From assembly GCF_004834005.1 (NCBI RefSeq), contig NZ_STFF01000001.1, positions 1,239,347-1,303,346 of the forward strand: DNA of 64,000 nt, written 5' to 3'. Of the stretch, positions 16,768 to 24,974 are shown piece by piece. The notes under the pieces were generated by a model. It saw only the letters and a list, made by a program, of their open reading frames with translations, was not told the DNA's origin and ran no database searches. The DNA is from Niastella caeni. Lineage in GTDB: Bacteria > Bacteroidota > Bacteroidia > Chitinophagales > Chitinophagaceae. Position 1 is the stretch's first letter; each line of letters starts with the position of its first letter. Position numbers and translations under genes: made by a program.

Positions 16768-17622
16768 TTAAATTATTACAGCTTTCAAACTCAAATCCAA
16801 ACTCGCTGCCTGATGAATCAGCGCGCCCACACTTACGTAATCTACACCGGTTGCGGCGTATTCGGTAATATTATCCAATGTAATGCCGCCGCTGGCTTCG
16901 GTTTCAAACTGTCTGTTTATTATTTTCAATGCCTGAGAAAGCATTTCGGGAGTAAAATTATCCAACATGATCCGGTCTACTTTTCCAAAAGTCACTACCC
17001 TTTTCACATCGTCGAGGCTCCTGGTCTCTACTTCAATTTTCAATCCGGGTTTCACCTGCTGCACATAAGTATAAGCCCTGTCAATGGCTTTTTCCAAACC
17101 ACCACAGTAATCAATGTGATTATCCTTCAACATGATCATATCATATAAACCCATGCGGTGATTATGTCCGCCACCAATACGAACAGCTTCTTTTTCGAGC
17201 AAACGAAAACCAGGCGTGGTTTTACGGGTATCCAGCAAACGGGTGGCGTATCCTTTTAACCGGTCGGTATATAAGCGGGTAAGCGTGGCAATACCGCTCA
17301 TGCGTTGCAGGCAATTCAGCACCAGGCGCTCGCATTGCAAGATGGTATGCACCGAAGCCTCAACTTCAAAAGCATTCTCCCCCACCTGCATTTGATTGCC
17401 ATCTTTTTTAAATGCAACAAAACGCGCAGACGGTTCTTTATAATTGAATATAGCTGCAGCCACCTGCATGCCGGCAATAGTACCAGCCTGCTTAATTTTT
17501 AATACGGCCTTGCCTTTTGCATCGGCAGGGATAACAGATAGAGTGGAATGATCTCCATCGCCAATATCTTCCTGCAGGGCAGATTCGATTAAATGATGAA
17601 GCTGTTCATTGAATGTGAGCAT
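16768..17622 (-). CDS. nadC: Quinolinate phosphoribosyltransferase (nicotinate-nucleotide pyrophosphorylase, carboxylating)
   Basis: The enzyme converts quinolinate and PRPP to nicotinate mononucleotide in NAD synthesis. I begin at 17622 (MLTFNEQLHHLIESALQEDIG) because the 17 upstream codons have no family match. The 284-residue length is standard. Conserved parts visible are EDIGDGDHST near 15-24, ERLVLNCLQRMSGIAT, the LLDTRKTTPGFRLLEK signature, GGGHNHRMGLYDMIMLKDNH near 165-185 and the C-terminal EASGGITLDN/VDYVSVGALIHQA barrel loops. It is followed by the SUI1 gene on the same strand. Confidence 0.96.
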   Translation of the reverse strand: MLTFNEQLHHLIESALQEDIGDGDHSTLSVIPADAKGKAVLKIKQAGTIAGMQVAAAIFNYKEPSARFVAFKKDGNQMQVGENAFEVEASVHTILQCERLVLNCLQRMSGIATLTRLYTDRLKGYATRLLDTRKTTPGFRLLEKEAVRIGGGHNHRMGLYDMIMLKDNHIDYCGGLEKAIDRAYTYVQQVKPGLKIEVETRSLDDVKRVVTFGKVDRIMLDNFTPEMLSQALKIINRQFETEASGGITLDNITEYAATGVDYVSVGALIHQAASLDLSLKAVII

Positions 17623-17752
17623 GTCACAAAGGTAACGAGAACCAATGGGCAATATGCTATTGGCAATAAGCAATTGGCAAAATCTTAAAATGGTGCCGAG
17701 TACACGAAATACGGCAATCCTTGCTTATTGTCTATTGCTTATTGCCTGTTGA

Positions 17753-18142
17753 TTATTCCATCACTTCAAATCCCAACTCCTGAACAACCTGCTGGTCGCC
17801 TTTTTGCTTCATAAAAAATTTCGTGCGGAAGTTTCCGTTTTTGGTTTGTAGTAATCCGATGCAGAACTGGGAGCCATTTTGCTCACCTTTATGTTTTACG
17901 ATGAAGTTCTTTACAGTATTGTTGGCAAAAAAGTCTTTTAAGATCATTTCAGCCTGGCTTTTGCTGTAATTATCACTTTTACCTGGTAATGAAAGGTCCA
18001 CCCGACCATCAAAATACTTTGATAATTGTGTGGCATTACCGGTACGCATGGCAGCAACTACGTCATCAATAGAATAAAGGGGGGCAAATGATACCAGGAC
18101 GAGCGAAACGGTTACTATCGCAAATCCCAGATACTTTTTCAT
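17753..18142 (-). CDS. DUF4783 family exported protein
   Basis: The 129-residue protein begins at 18142 with a signal peptide (MKKYLGFAIVTVSLVLVSFA). The mature part follows the DUF4783 pattern: a 'DDVVAAMRTGNATQLSKYFDGRVDL' start, the SKSQAEMILKDFF helix and a beta-rich end containing QFCIGLLQTKNGNFRTKFF. The fold resembles small NTF2-like domains, and the function is unknown. The family is restricted to Bacteroidota and often sits next to nadC, as here (130-bp gap, same strand). It is divergent from gpmI. Confidence 0.85.
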   Translation of the reverse strand: MKKYLGFAIVTVSLVLVSFAPLYSIDDVVAAMRTGNATQLSKYFDGRVDLSLPGKSDNYSKSQAEMILKDFFANNTVKNFIVKHKGEQNGSQFCIGLLQTKNGNFRTKFFMKQKGDQQVVQELGFEVME

Positions 18143-18235
18143 AAATGCGCAATTTTTACTTTTCACCGCTAAATTCGCGAAAAATATGCCAAAGTAAGAA
18201 TGCTGCCAAAAATAACATCTACAGCCGCATTGCAT

Positions 18236-18243
18236 TACCTTTG
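18236..18243 (+). promoter_or_regulatory. Bacteroidota -7 element upstream of gpmI
   Basis: TACCTTTG matches TAnnTTTG and lies 39 nt before the gpmI start. No TTG is seen at the ideal -33 spacing. Confidence 0.45.
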
Positions 18244-18282
18244 CAGCTTTCTGTAACAAACCAAACATAATCACTTCGTTAT

Positions 18283-19806
18283 ATGCAAACTAATAAAGCT
18301 ATATTAGTCATCATGGACGGTTGGGGCCTGGGAAAGGTTAAATCTTCAGATGCTATTCAAAATGCAAATACTCCCTTTGTAAGCTCATTGTATGCAAAAT
18401 ATCCTAATACAACTTTAACAACCTGCGGCGAATTAGTAGGGTTGCCCGATGGACAAATGGGTAATAGTGAAGTAGGCCACCTGAACCTGGGCGCCGGCCG
18501 CATTGTTTACCAGGAATTGCAACGAATTAATGTTGCTGTACGCGACGGCTCTTTCTTCAAAAATGACATATTATTAAAAGCTATCCGCTATAGCAAGGAG
18601 AATAAAAAGCCTTTACACCTCATAGGTTTGGTAAGCGATGGCGGGGTGCACTCACACACCGATCATTTAAAAGCCCTGATTACTTTATGCGCCAAAGAAG
18701 GCTTACAGGAAGTTTTTGTGCATGCCTTTACCGATGGCCGCGATACCGATCCTAAAAGCGGGCTGGGTTTTGTTACCGACTTACAACGTCACCTGAACGA
18801 AACCATTGGTAAAATTGCTTCTGTAAGTGGCCGTTATTACGCCATGGACCGCGACAAACGGTGGGAACGCGTAAAACTTGCGTACGACGCACTGGCAAAT
18901 GGCATTGGCGAAAAAGCTACCGACGCGCTGGCTGCTATTGAGCAATCGTATGCCAATAATGTTACCGATGAATTTATTAAACCAACTGTTATTGTGGGCG
19001 CTGATCAAAAACCGTTGGCTACCATAAAAGACGGCGATGCCGTGATCTGTTTTAATTTCCGCACCGATCGTTGCCGGGAGATCACAGAAGTGCTTTCGCA
19101 AACCGACATGCCAGATTTTGGTATGAAAAAACTGTCGTTGAACTATACCACAATGACAGAGTATGACAAAACGTTCAAAAATGTTCATGTGGTTTTCGAA
19201 AACGACAACCTGAATAATACCCTGGGCGAAATACTCGCCAACCATGGCAAAAAACAAATTCGCATAGCCGAAACGGAAAAATACCCGCACGTATCTTTCT
19301 TTTTCAGCGGCGGTCGTGAAAAGCCATTTGAAGGAGAAAGCCGGATAATGATCCCTTCGCCCAAGGTAGCTACATACGATCTGAAACCCGAAATGAGCGC
19401 GGTTGAAGTAACAGACGCCATTATTCCTGAAATTGAAAAAGAAACCGCCGATTTCATCTGTCTGAATTATGCCAATGCCGACATGGTAGGCCACACCGGT
19501 GTTTTTTCAGCCGCCATTAAAGCCGTTGAAACGGTTGACAAGTGTGTTGAACGCGTTGTAACAGCCGCCCTGGAGCATGGCTATACGATCTTCTTAACAG
19601 CCGACCATGGTAACGCTGATTACCTGATCAATGAAGATGGTACGCCCAATACCGCGCATACACTGAACCTGGTTCCGTTATTCATTATCGATAAAAATTT
19701 TAAAGGCGCTATAAAACCTGGTAAGCTGGGCGATATTGCTCCTACCATTCTTACTATGATGCAATTGGCCATTCCGGCAGAAATGACGGGCGATGTGTTG
19801 GTGTAG
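18283..19806 (+). CDS. gpmI: 2,3-bisphosphoglycerate-independent phosphoglycerate mutase
   Basis: The 507-residue Mn-dependent enzyme interconverts 3- and 2-phosphoglycerate in glycolysis. The N-terminal metal Asp lies in MDGWGLG (D12) and the phosphorylated Ser in GQMGNSEVGHLNLGAG (S62). The inserted phosphotransferase domain follows, with HAFTDGRDTDP, SGRYYAMDRD and CFNFRTDR. The C-terminal metal site includes NYANADMVGHTG and LTADHGNAD. It is the standard single-chain length. It converges on the cytochrome oxidase gene, with a strong bidirectional terminator between them. Confidence 0.97.
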   Translation: MQTNKAILVIMDGWGLGKVKSSDAIQNANTPFVSSLYAKYPNTTLTTCGELVGLPDGQMGNSEVGHLNLGAGRIVYQELQRINVAVRDGSFFKNDILLKAIRYSKENKKPLHLIGLVSDGGVHSHTDHLKALITLCAKEGLQEVFVHAFTDGRDTDPKSGLGFVTDLQRHLNETIGKIASVSGRYYAMDRDKRWERVKLAYDALANGIGEKATDALAAIEQSYANNVTDEFIKPTVIVGADQKPLATIKDGDAVICFNFRTDRCREITEVLSQTDMPDFGMKKLSLNYTTMTEYDKTFKNVHVVFENDNLNNTLGEILANHGKKQIRIAETEKYPHVSFFFSGGREKPFEGESRIMIPSPKVATYDLKPEMSAVEVTDAIIPEIEKETADFICLNYANADMVGHTGVFSAAIKAVETVDKCVERVVTAALEHGYTIFLTADHGNADYLINEDGTPNTAHTLNLVPLFIIDKNFKGAIKPGKLGDIAPTILTMMQLAIPAEMTGDVLV

Positions 19807-19816
19807 TTGAGATGAG

Positions 19817-19945
19817 GTAGAAAGTAAGAAGAGAACTATACTTCAGAACTCATAAACGATAATTCGAAAACAGAAAAGGTGAGCTTTGCTGATAATAGTG
19901 AGCTCACCTTTTTATTATCTTCTTACATCCTACTTCCTGCTTCTC
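19817..19945. repeat. Terminator-centred dispersed repeat (family 1, copy 1)
   Basis: A 12-bp perfect stem is flanked by arms that recur, inverted, at 26785-26943. The left block (AGTAAGAAGAGAACTATACT, then TCAG and CTCATA) matches the other copy at about 36 of 42 positions by eye. The right block (ATTATCTTCTTAC..CCTACTTC) matches at about 26 of 31. Within each copy the two arms are also partly complementary. Confidence 0.8.
19874..19912. terminator. Bidirectional terminator between gpmI and cytochrome oxidase
   Basis: AAAAGGTGAGCT pairs perfectly with AGCTCACCTTTT around a 15-nt loop, with A/T runs on both sides. It lies between convergent genes. Confidence 0.88.
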
Positions 19946-19974
19946 ATTCTTATGTTCTCGCAGAAACAACCTAT

Positions 19975-21768
19975 TCACAACACACTCTTGCTGACCTCTT
20001 TCTCCTCCCCCGCCACCGGTTCTGTTTGTGGAATAAAACTCCTGTTGTCTTTACTATAATCATAAGCCCAGCGGTGTACGGCTGGTATTTCACCTTCCCA
20101 ATTACCATGCGGCGCAACAAGCGGCGTAGTCCATTCCAGCGTAGCAGCCTCCCACGGGTTCCTGCCCACTACTCTTCTGCCTTTGAATATGGAATAAAAG
20201 AAATTGAATACAAACAGCAACTGTATGGCAAATACAATGATCGATGCAATAGTGATAAACCTGTTTGCATTGGAGAACTGATTAAAAGATAGCCACTGAC
20301 TATAATCGAGGTAACGCCGTGGCATACCTGCCAGGCCCATATAGTGCATTGGCCAGAAAATGCAATAAGCGCCCACTATTGTAATCCAGAAATGAATATA
20401 GGATAACGTGGCATTCATATGCCGGCCATACATTTTAGGGAACCAGTGGTATATGCCGGCAAACATCCCAAACATAGCGGCTACACCCATTACCAGGTGA
20501 AAGTGGGCAACAATAAAATAAGTGTCATGTAAGTGTATATCAATCGTTGAATTACCCAGCCAGATGCCGGTAAGTCCGCCGGAAATAAACATGCTTACAA
20601 ACCCGATGGCAAATAACATGGCCGGCGTAAAACGGATATTTCCCCGCCACAGCGTAGCCAGCCAGTTAAATACTTTTATTGCCGAGGGAATAGCGATCAA
20701 CAATGTTAACAGCACAAATACCGAACCCAGAAAGGGGTTCAGGCCCGATACAAACATATGGTGCGCCCATACGAGAAACGATAATATTGCAATGGCAAAC
20801 AAAGAGCCAACCATGGCAGAATAGCCAAAAATGGGTTTGCGGGCATTGATGCTGATCACCTCTGATGCTATACCCATAGCCGGTAGAATAACAATATATA
20901 CTTCGGGATGGCCTAAAAACCAGAACAGGTGCTGGTATAAAATAGCATTCCCCCCTTCGTTTGGCAACGCTTTTCCGGTGGCCGTGAGGAAGATCTCAGA
21001 AAGGTAAAAACTGGTATCCATATGCCGGTCGAAAAACAACAGTACAAACGCCGATAACAGAACCGGGAAGGCCAGCAGGCCTAATGCAGCAGTAAAGAAC
21101 AATGCCCAGATGGTTAAGGGCAACCGCGTCATGGTCATTCCTTTTGTACGCAGGTTTAGTATGGTGGAAATATAATTGATGCCACCGAGCAAGGTACTTA
21201 CAACAAATAAAGCAAGGGCGACAAGCCAGTAGTCCATTCCCTGGCGCGAACCGGGCATGGCGTCGCCGAGGGCGCTTAAAGGCGGGTAGGCCGTCCACCC
21301 ACCGCTTGGCGGACCGGTTTGCAAAAAGAGAGAACATAACATGACGATACTGGCCGCAAAAAAGAACCAATAGGAAAGCATGTTCAGTAAAGGCGAAGCC
21401 ATATCGCGGGCGCCGCATTGCAGCGGAATAAGATAATTGGCAAAAGTGCCGCTTAAGCCGGCCGTCAATACAAAAAAGATCATGATTGTGCCATGCATGG
21501 TAACCATGGCGTAATAGAATTCCGGCTGTATAACTCCGCCCTGGGCCCAGTGCCCTAACAGGGTTTCCAGGATGGGAAAACTTTCGCCGGGATACCCAAG
21601 TTGGATCCGGAACAGTACCGAAAAGGCTGCACCAATAATGGCCCACACCATCCCTGTGATCAAAAACTGCCGCGCTATCATTTTATGGTCCTGACTAAAA
21701 ACATACCTGGTCCAGAATGATTGCGCCGCATGCCCCACATGGCCATCCCCATTATGTGTTGTTGCCAT
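19975..21768 (-). CDS. ctaD: Cytochrome c oxidase subunit I (A-type heme-copper oxidase)
   Basis: The 597-residue, twelve-helix subunit holds the heme a and heme a3-CuB sites of a terminal oxidase that reduces O2 and pumps protons. Ligand motifs are all present: VTMHGTIMIFF (heme a His), GHPEVYIVILP (CuB His cross-linked to Tyr, with the Glu of an A1-type D-channel), WAHHMF (two CuB His) and HFHLVMG (heme a3/a His). The start at 21768 gives MATTHNGDG; five further codons are open upstream. Unusually, no subunit II, III, IV or assembly gene is adjacent: the neighbours are gpmI and a sigma factor. It may be a second copy or a dispersed operon member. Confidence 0.94.
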   Translation of the reverse strand: MATTHNGDGHVGHAAQSFWTRYVFSQDHKMIARQFLITGMVWAIIGAAFSVLFRIQLGYPGESFPILETLLGHWAQGGVIQPEFYYAMVTMHGTIMIFFVLTAGLSGTFANYLIPLQCGARDMASPLLNMLSYWFFFAASIVMLCSLFLQTGPPSGGWTAYPPLSALGDAMPGSRQGMDYWLVALALFVVSTLLGGINYISTILNLRTKGMTMTRLPLTIWALFFTAALGLLAFPVLLSAFVLLFFDRHMDTSFYLSEIFLTATGKALPNEGGNAILYQHLFWFLGHPEVYIVILPAMGIASEVISINARKPIFGYSAMVGSLFAIAILSFLVWAHHMFVSGLNPFLGSVFVLLTLLIAIPSAIKVFNWLATLWRGNIRFTPAMLFAIGFVSMFISGGLTGIWLGNSTIDIHLHDTYFIVAHFHLVMGVAAMFGMFAGIYHWFPKMYGRHMNATLSYIHFWITIVGAYCIFWPMHYMGLAGMPRRYLDYSQWLSFNQFSNANRFITIASIIVFAIQLLFVFNFFYSIFKGRRVVGRNPWEAATLEWTTPLVAPHGNWEGEIPAVHRWAYDYSKDNRSFIPQTEPVAGEEKEVSKSVL

Positions 21769-22127
21769 AAAATACGGCAGCAAAACTTACGCCACCGCCC
21801 AGCTATAACGCATATAAGCAAGCGAATACTAACGATGGTTACAACATTCATTCTTTACTCAGGTAGCACTCCTGCTTAGTGGTATTGTTGACATGGGTCA
21901 TTTTAATACTGAATTATTGCCTCACCGATCAAAAAAAGAGGTACAATCACTTCTTTATGTATAATCCGGTGAAATTCATAGAAAACTGGCATTTGCCCGG
22001 TTACAGCGCCCGAAAAAGCCCTTCTACCCCAGATTAAAATTCATACAGATAAAAGGCAATTTTTTATAAATAACGCAGCAATTACATCGAAAAATTGTCT
22101 AAATTACAGGGCAACCAAACGGTTAAT
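21769..22127. other. Divergent intergenic region upstream of ctaD and the ECF sigma gene
   Basis: About 360 bp with no supported gene. It is A+T-rich near 22050-22090 and should contain two divergent promoters, but I see no clean TTG/TAnnTTTG pair. An in-frame TTG at 22095 could extend the sigma factor by 11 residues. Confidence 0.5.
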
Positions 22128-22709
22128 ATGACCGACGACGCCATTTTACAAGGCTGTTTACGTAACGATACGACTGCCCAGCGGGAATTGTACAACCGGT
22201 ACAGTCCCAAAATGCTGTCAGTTTGTTACAGGTTCGCCCACCACCGGGAAGATGCTGAAGACATGTTGCAGGAAGGTTTTATCAAGGTATTTTCACAAAT
22301 ACACACCTTCCAGAATAAAGGAGCATTTGAAGGTTGGATACGGCGAATCATAGTTCATACCTGTATCAACCATCTCAAAAAGAACAAAAAGTTCAACGAA
22401 AGCGTCGACATCATCCATGCAACCAGCATCCAGGTGCGCGAAGAATCAGTGCCTTCGATCGTTCAGGCAAAACAGGTGGTAGAATGCATCCGCTTACTAC
22501 CAATAGGTTACCGTACAGTACTTAACCTGTATGCCATTGAAGGTTATTCGCATAAAGAAATTGCCGAAATGCTGGATATTGAAGAAAGTACCAGCCGTTC
22601 GCAATATACCCGGGCCAAGCAAATGCTTGAAGACATACTGGTGAAGAAAAAAATCATTATGCGGCCCAAAGAAAAAAGTAATTGGTTAGGTGTAGCAGCA
22701 GGAAGATAA
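22128..22709 (+). CDS. ECF-type RNA polymerase sigma factor
   Basis: At 193 residues it has sigma-70 region 2 (DAILQGCLRNDTTAQRELYNRY through EDAEDMLQEGFIKVF, about 4-65) and region 4 (LPIGYRTVLNLYAIEGYSHKEIAEML, about 126-152, a helix-turn-helix). There is no region 3, as expected for ECF factors. The linker is polar. A TTG at 22095 is an alternative start. The next gene, 69 bp downstream on the same strand, encodes a membrane-anchored protein with a periplasmic barrel-like domain and is the likely regulatory partner. The ending RPKEKSNWLGVAAGR is basic and not part of region 4. Confidence 0.9.
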   Translation: MTDDAILQGCLRNDTTAQRELYNRYSPKMLSVCYRFAHHREDAEDMLQEGFIKVFSQIHTFQNKGAFEGWIRRIIVHTCINHLKKNKKFNESVDIIHATSIQVREESVPSIVQAKQVVECIRLLPIGYRTVLNLYAIEGYSHKEIAEMLDIEESTSRSQYTRAKQMLEDILVKKKIIMRPKEKSNWLGVAAGR

Positions 22710-22778
22710 ACCAAAACATCACACTTTACTGATACAGATTTAACCCTATGAAAAACTTACCGTACAAACACTAATGAT

Positions 22779-24263
22779 ATGGAGCGAGGTTTTTACAAAG
22801 AGGATATTGAAGAACTGCTGAAAGAAAAAGCTGACCAATATAAGATGTATCCATCTGACAAGGTGTGGAAAGGCATTCACCGTTCATTACACCCCAACAG
22901 AAAATGGTATTGGTTCAGTTTACTTCTCTTTCTGTCTGCTGTTGGTTATTATACATTCATTGAATTTATCACTCCATCATCAGCCAATAAATCTATAGCC
23001 GGAAATAACACTTCTTCCACCGTTTCCAAACCAACAGAAACTACCGAAACCAATACGCCAAAAGCTGTTATAGTACCGTTTGGCAATCCCAATAAGCAAA
23101 CTGACAATACATCAGGCAACACTACCAAACAAAGGCCCTTTGTGCTCAATCCCAACAACAGCGATGGCAATACCGGTGTAGTGATCAATATGGCCCAGCC
23201 GGTGACATCAACTGTAAACAGCAATACACCTGGCGCCGACAACCACACACAGGCGCCCGTACTTGACAATGAAGCGCCGGTATATAACCTGAATGCCTGG
23301 CAGTTTAATAAAATAAACCACCCTGAAATAATCGACAACCCGCTGATCCTGGCAGACAACCATGTTACACATCTTGAGCAGCCTGCAGCCCAGGTGCCGG
23401 TTGCTGCTTTAATAACGCCTACATCGGTCGACGAATCAAAGCTTGACGCTAACAGCCAGAATGCCGATGAAGACAATAAACGTTTATCCTGGTTAGCACA
23501 TAATGCCGTATATGAATTGGCGGTGCCAAAACAAAAGCGGCTTAGCTGGCAGCTTTCGTTTACGCCTACAATGAATTACCGCACGTTAAAAGGCAGAAAT
23601 TATTCTACAGACGCTAAAACACCATTGCCGCTCGCACGTAATATTCCAGGCAATATTGAGCAACTGGTGAACCACAAACCGGCCTTAGGTTTTGAACTGG
23701 GCTCAAACATCCTGTATGCGGTAAACAAAACTTTTACGCTGAAAGCAGGTTTACTATTCAATTATATCCGGTACGATATTCAGGCATACAGTTCCTCAAC
23801 ATCTGAACCGGCAATCATTGCGCTGAACTCGAACTATGGTATTGTAACCGGAACGCTCACTTCCTATACCCGTTACCGCAATTTTAATGGCTCTACTATT
23901 GAAGATTTTCCTAACCAATACTTCCAGCTATCTGTACCTTTAGGAATGGAAATAAACCTGCTGGGTAATGATAAATTGCAGGTAGGCATTGCAGGAACCG
24001 TTCAGCCAACTTATTTATTGAACCGGAACACCTACCTCATAACCGCCGATTATAAATATGCAAAAGAACCATCACTGGTTAGAAGATGGAATATCAATAC
24101 CAGTGCGGAAGCATTTATCTCCTATAAAACCGGCAACCTGAAATGGCAGGTAGGTCCGCAAATACGTTATCAATTATTATCCAGTCATATTAAAGAATAC
24201 CCTATACGCGAACACCTGTTTAATTACGGTGTGAAGATAGGCGTAGCCAAAACTATCCGCTAA
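22779..24263 (+). CDS. Membrane-anchored protein with beta-barrel-like C-terminal domain (candidate sigma regulator)
   Basis: The 494-residue protein has an unusual order of parts. A charged cytoplasmic N-terminus (1-42, with EELLKEKADQYKMYPSDKVW) comes first, then one uncleaved membrane helix (about 43-63). A long Asn/Thr/Pro/Ala-rich linker (about 65-240) is followed by a beta-strand-rich region from about 250 to the end. That region resembles outer-membrane porin-like barrels, with alternating aromatic residues and LGFELGSNILYAVNKTFTLKAGLLF near 305-330. Similar proteins follow ECF sigma genes in Chitinophagaceae. An anti-sigma or envelope-sensing role is inference. A terminator follows at 24286-24317. 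Confidence 0.7.
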   Translation: MERGFYKEDIEELLKEKADQYKMYPSDKVWKGIHRSLHPNRKWYWFSLLLFLSAVGYYTFIEFITPSSANKSIAGNNTSSTVSKPTETTETNTPKAVIVPFGNPNKQTDNTSGNTTKQRPFVLNPNNSDGNTGVVINMAQPVTSTVNSNTPGADNHTQAPVLDNEAPVYNLNAWQFNKINHPEIIDNPLILADNHVTHLEQPAAQVPVAALITPTSVDESKLDANSQNADEDNKRLSWLAHNAVYELAVPKQKRLSWQLSFTPTMNYRTLKGRNYSTDAKTPLPLARNIPGNIEQLVNHKPALGFELGSNILYAVNKTFTLKAGLLFNYIRYDIQAYSSSTSEPAIIALNSNYGIVTGTLTSYTRYRNFNGSTIEDFPNQYFQLSVPLGMEINLLGNDKLQVGIAGTVQPTYLLNRNTYLITADYKYAKEPSLVRRWNINTSAEAFISYKTGNLKWQVGPQIRYQLLSSHIKEYPIREHLFNYGVKIGVAKTIR

Positions 24264-24285
24264 CATAGAGTCTGATTACCTCAAC

Positions 24286-24317
24286 AAAGTGGGTCACTTT
24301 CAAAGGCGACCCACTTT
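24286..24317 (+). terminator. Terminator after the membrane-anchored barrel protein gene
   Basis: AAAGTGGGTC pairs with GACCCACTTT around a 12-nt loop, 23 bases after the stop. Confidence 0.75.
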
Positions 24318-24363
24318 GCATTATATAGTGTTGGGATTTCGGGAATTGCAATAATTTTACCCG

Positions 24364-24966
24364 ATGAAGCGGATAATCCTATTATTTCCGGCCCTGATTT
24401 TTCTGGCCATTGCCTGTAAGCAAACCAAACAACCAGCCGGCACTGTTCAATCGGCCGAGGACTCACTGGCAAGCAGTTTTTTACCAGTAGCCGATTTTAT
24501 CAGGAACGATATTATGAAGGTAGACTCCTTTTCGGGCGGTATTGTACGTAAAGTGAACATCGACGGTAAAAAAGATTCAACCTTTATTCAGTTACCGGCT
24601 TTTCACCAGTTGGCCAATCAGTTTTTGCTGCCTGAGCTGGACTCGGCTTCGTTCCATGAACATTTCAGGGAGCACTCTTTAATGGATGAAACCACGCAAA
24701 TGGTCAACTTCATTTATTCCCTGAAACAGCCCGACTGGCCGTTGCGAAGTGTAATGGTATACTTAACCCCCACCCTGGAAGTTGACAAAGTGAACCGGAT
24801 CTATATGGAAAGGGAGTTTACCAGGGGCGACACCACCATTCAACAAAAATTAACCTGGAAAATGCAGGCCTATTTCTATATCGTTACCATACGTCAACCA
24901 AAGAACGGGCCGGCTGTTACTTCTATGGAAAAAGTGATCTGGGACCCGCAGTATTTTGCTGAGTAA
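24364..24966 (+). CDS. Hypothetical lipoprotein
   Basis: The 200-residue protein starts with a lipoprotein signal (MKRIILLFPALIFLAIAC, lipobox LAIAC with Cys18). The mature part is mixed alpha/beta with no motif I recognise; it contains a DSFSGGIVRKVNIDGKKDST segment and a C-terminal KMQAYFYIVTIRQPKNG strand pair. The next residue pair after the Cys (Lys-Gln) does not suggest inner-membrane retention. It lies 8 bases before uvrC and is probably cotranscribed with it, with no obvious functional connection. Confidence 0.75.
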   Translation: MKRIILLFPALIFLAIACKQTKQPAGTVQSAEDSLASSFLPVADFIRNDIMKVDSFSGGIVRKVNIDGKKDSTFIQLPAFHQLANQFLLPELDSASFHEHFREHSLMDETTQMVNFIYSLKQPDWPLRSVMVYLTPTLEVDKVNRIYMEREFTRGDTTIQQKLTWKMQAYFYIVTIRQPKNGPAVTSMEKVIWDPQYFAE

Positions 24967-24974
24967 TAGTAATT

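Noticed and set aside
22095..22127. TTG start extending the ECF sigma factor by 11 residues
   Set aside because: The ATG at 22128 gives the usual ECF N-terminus; the extension lacks family support.
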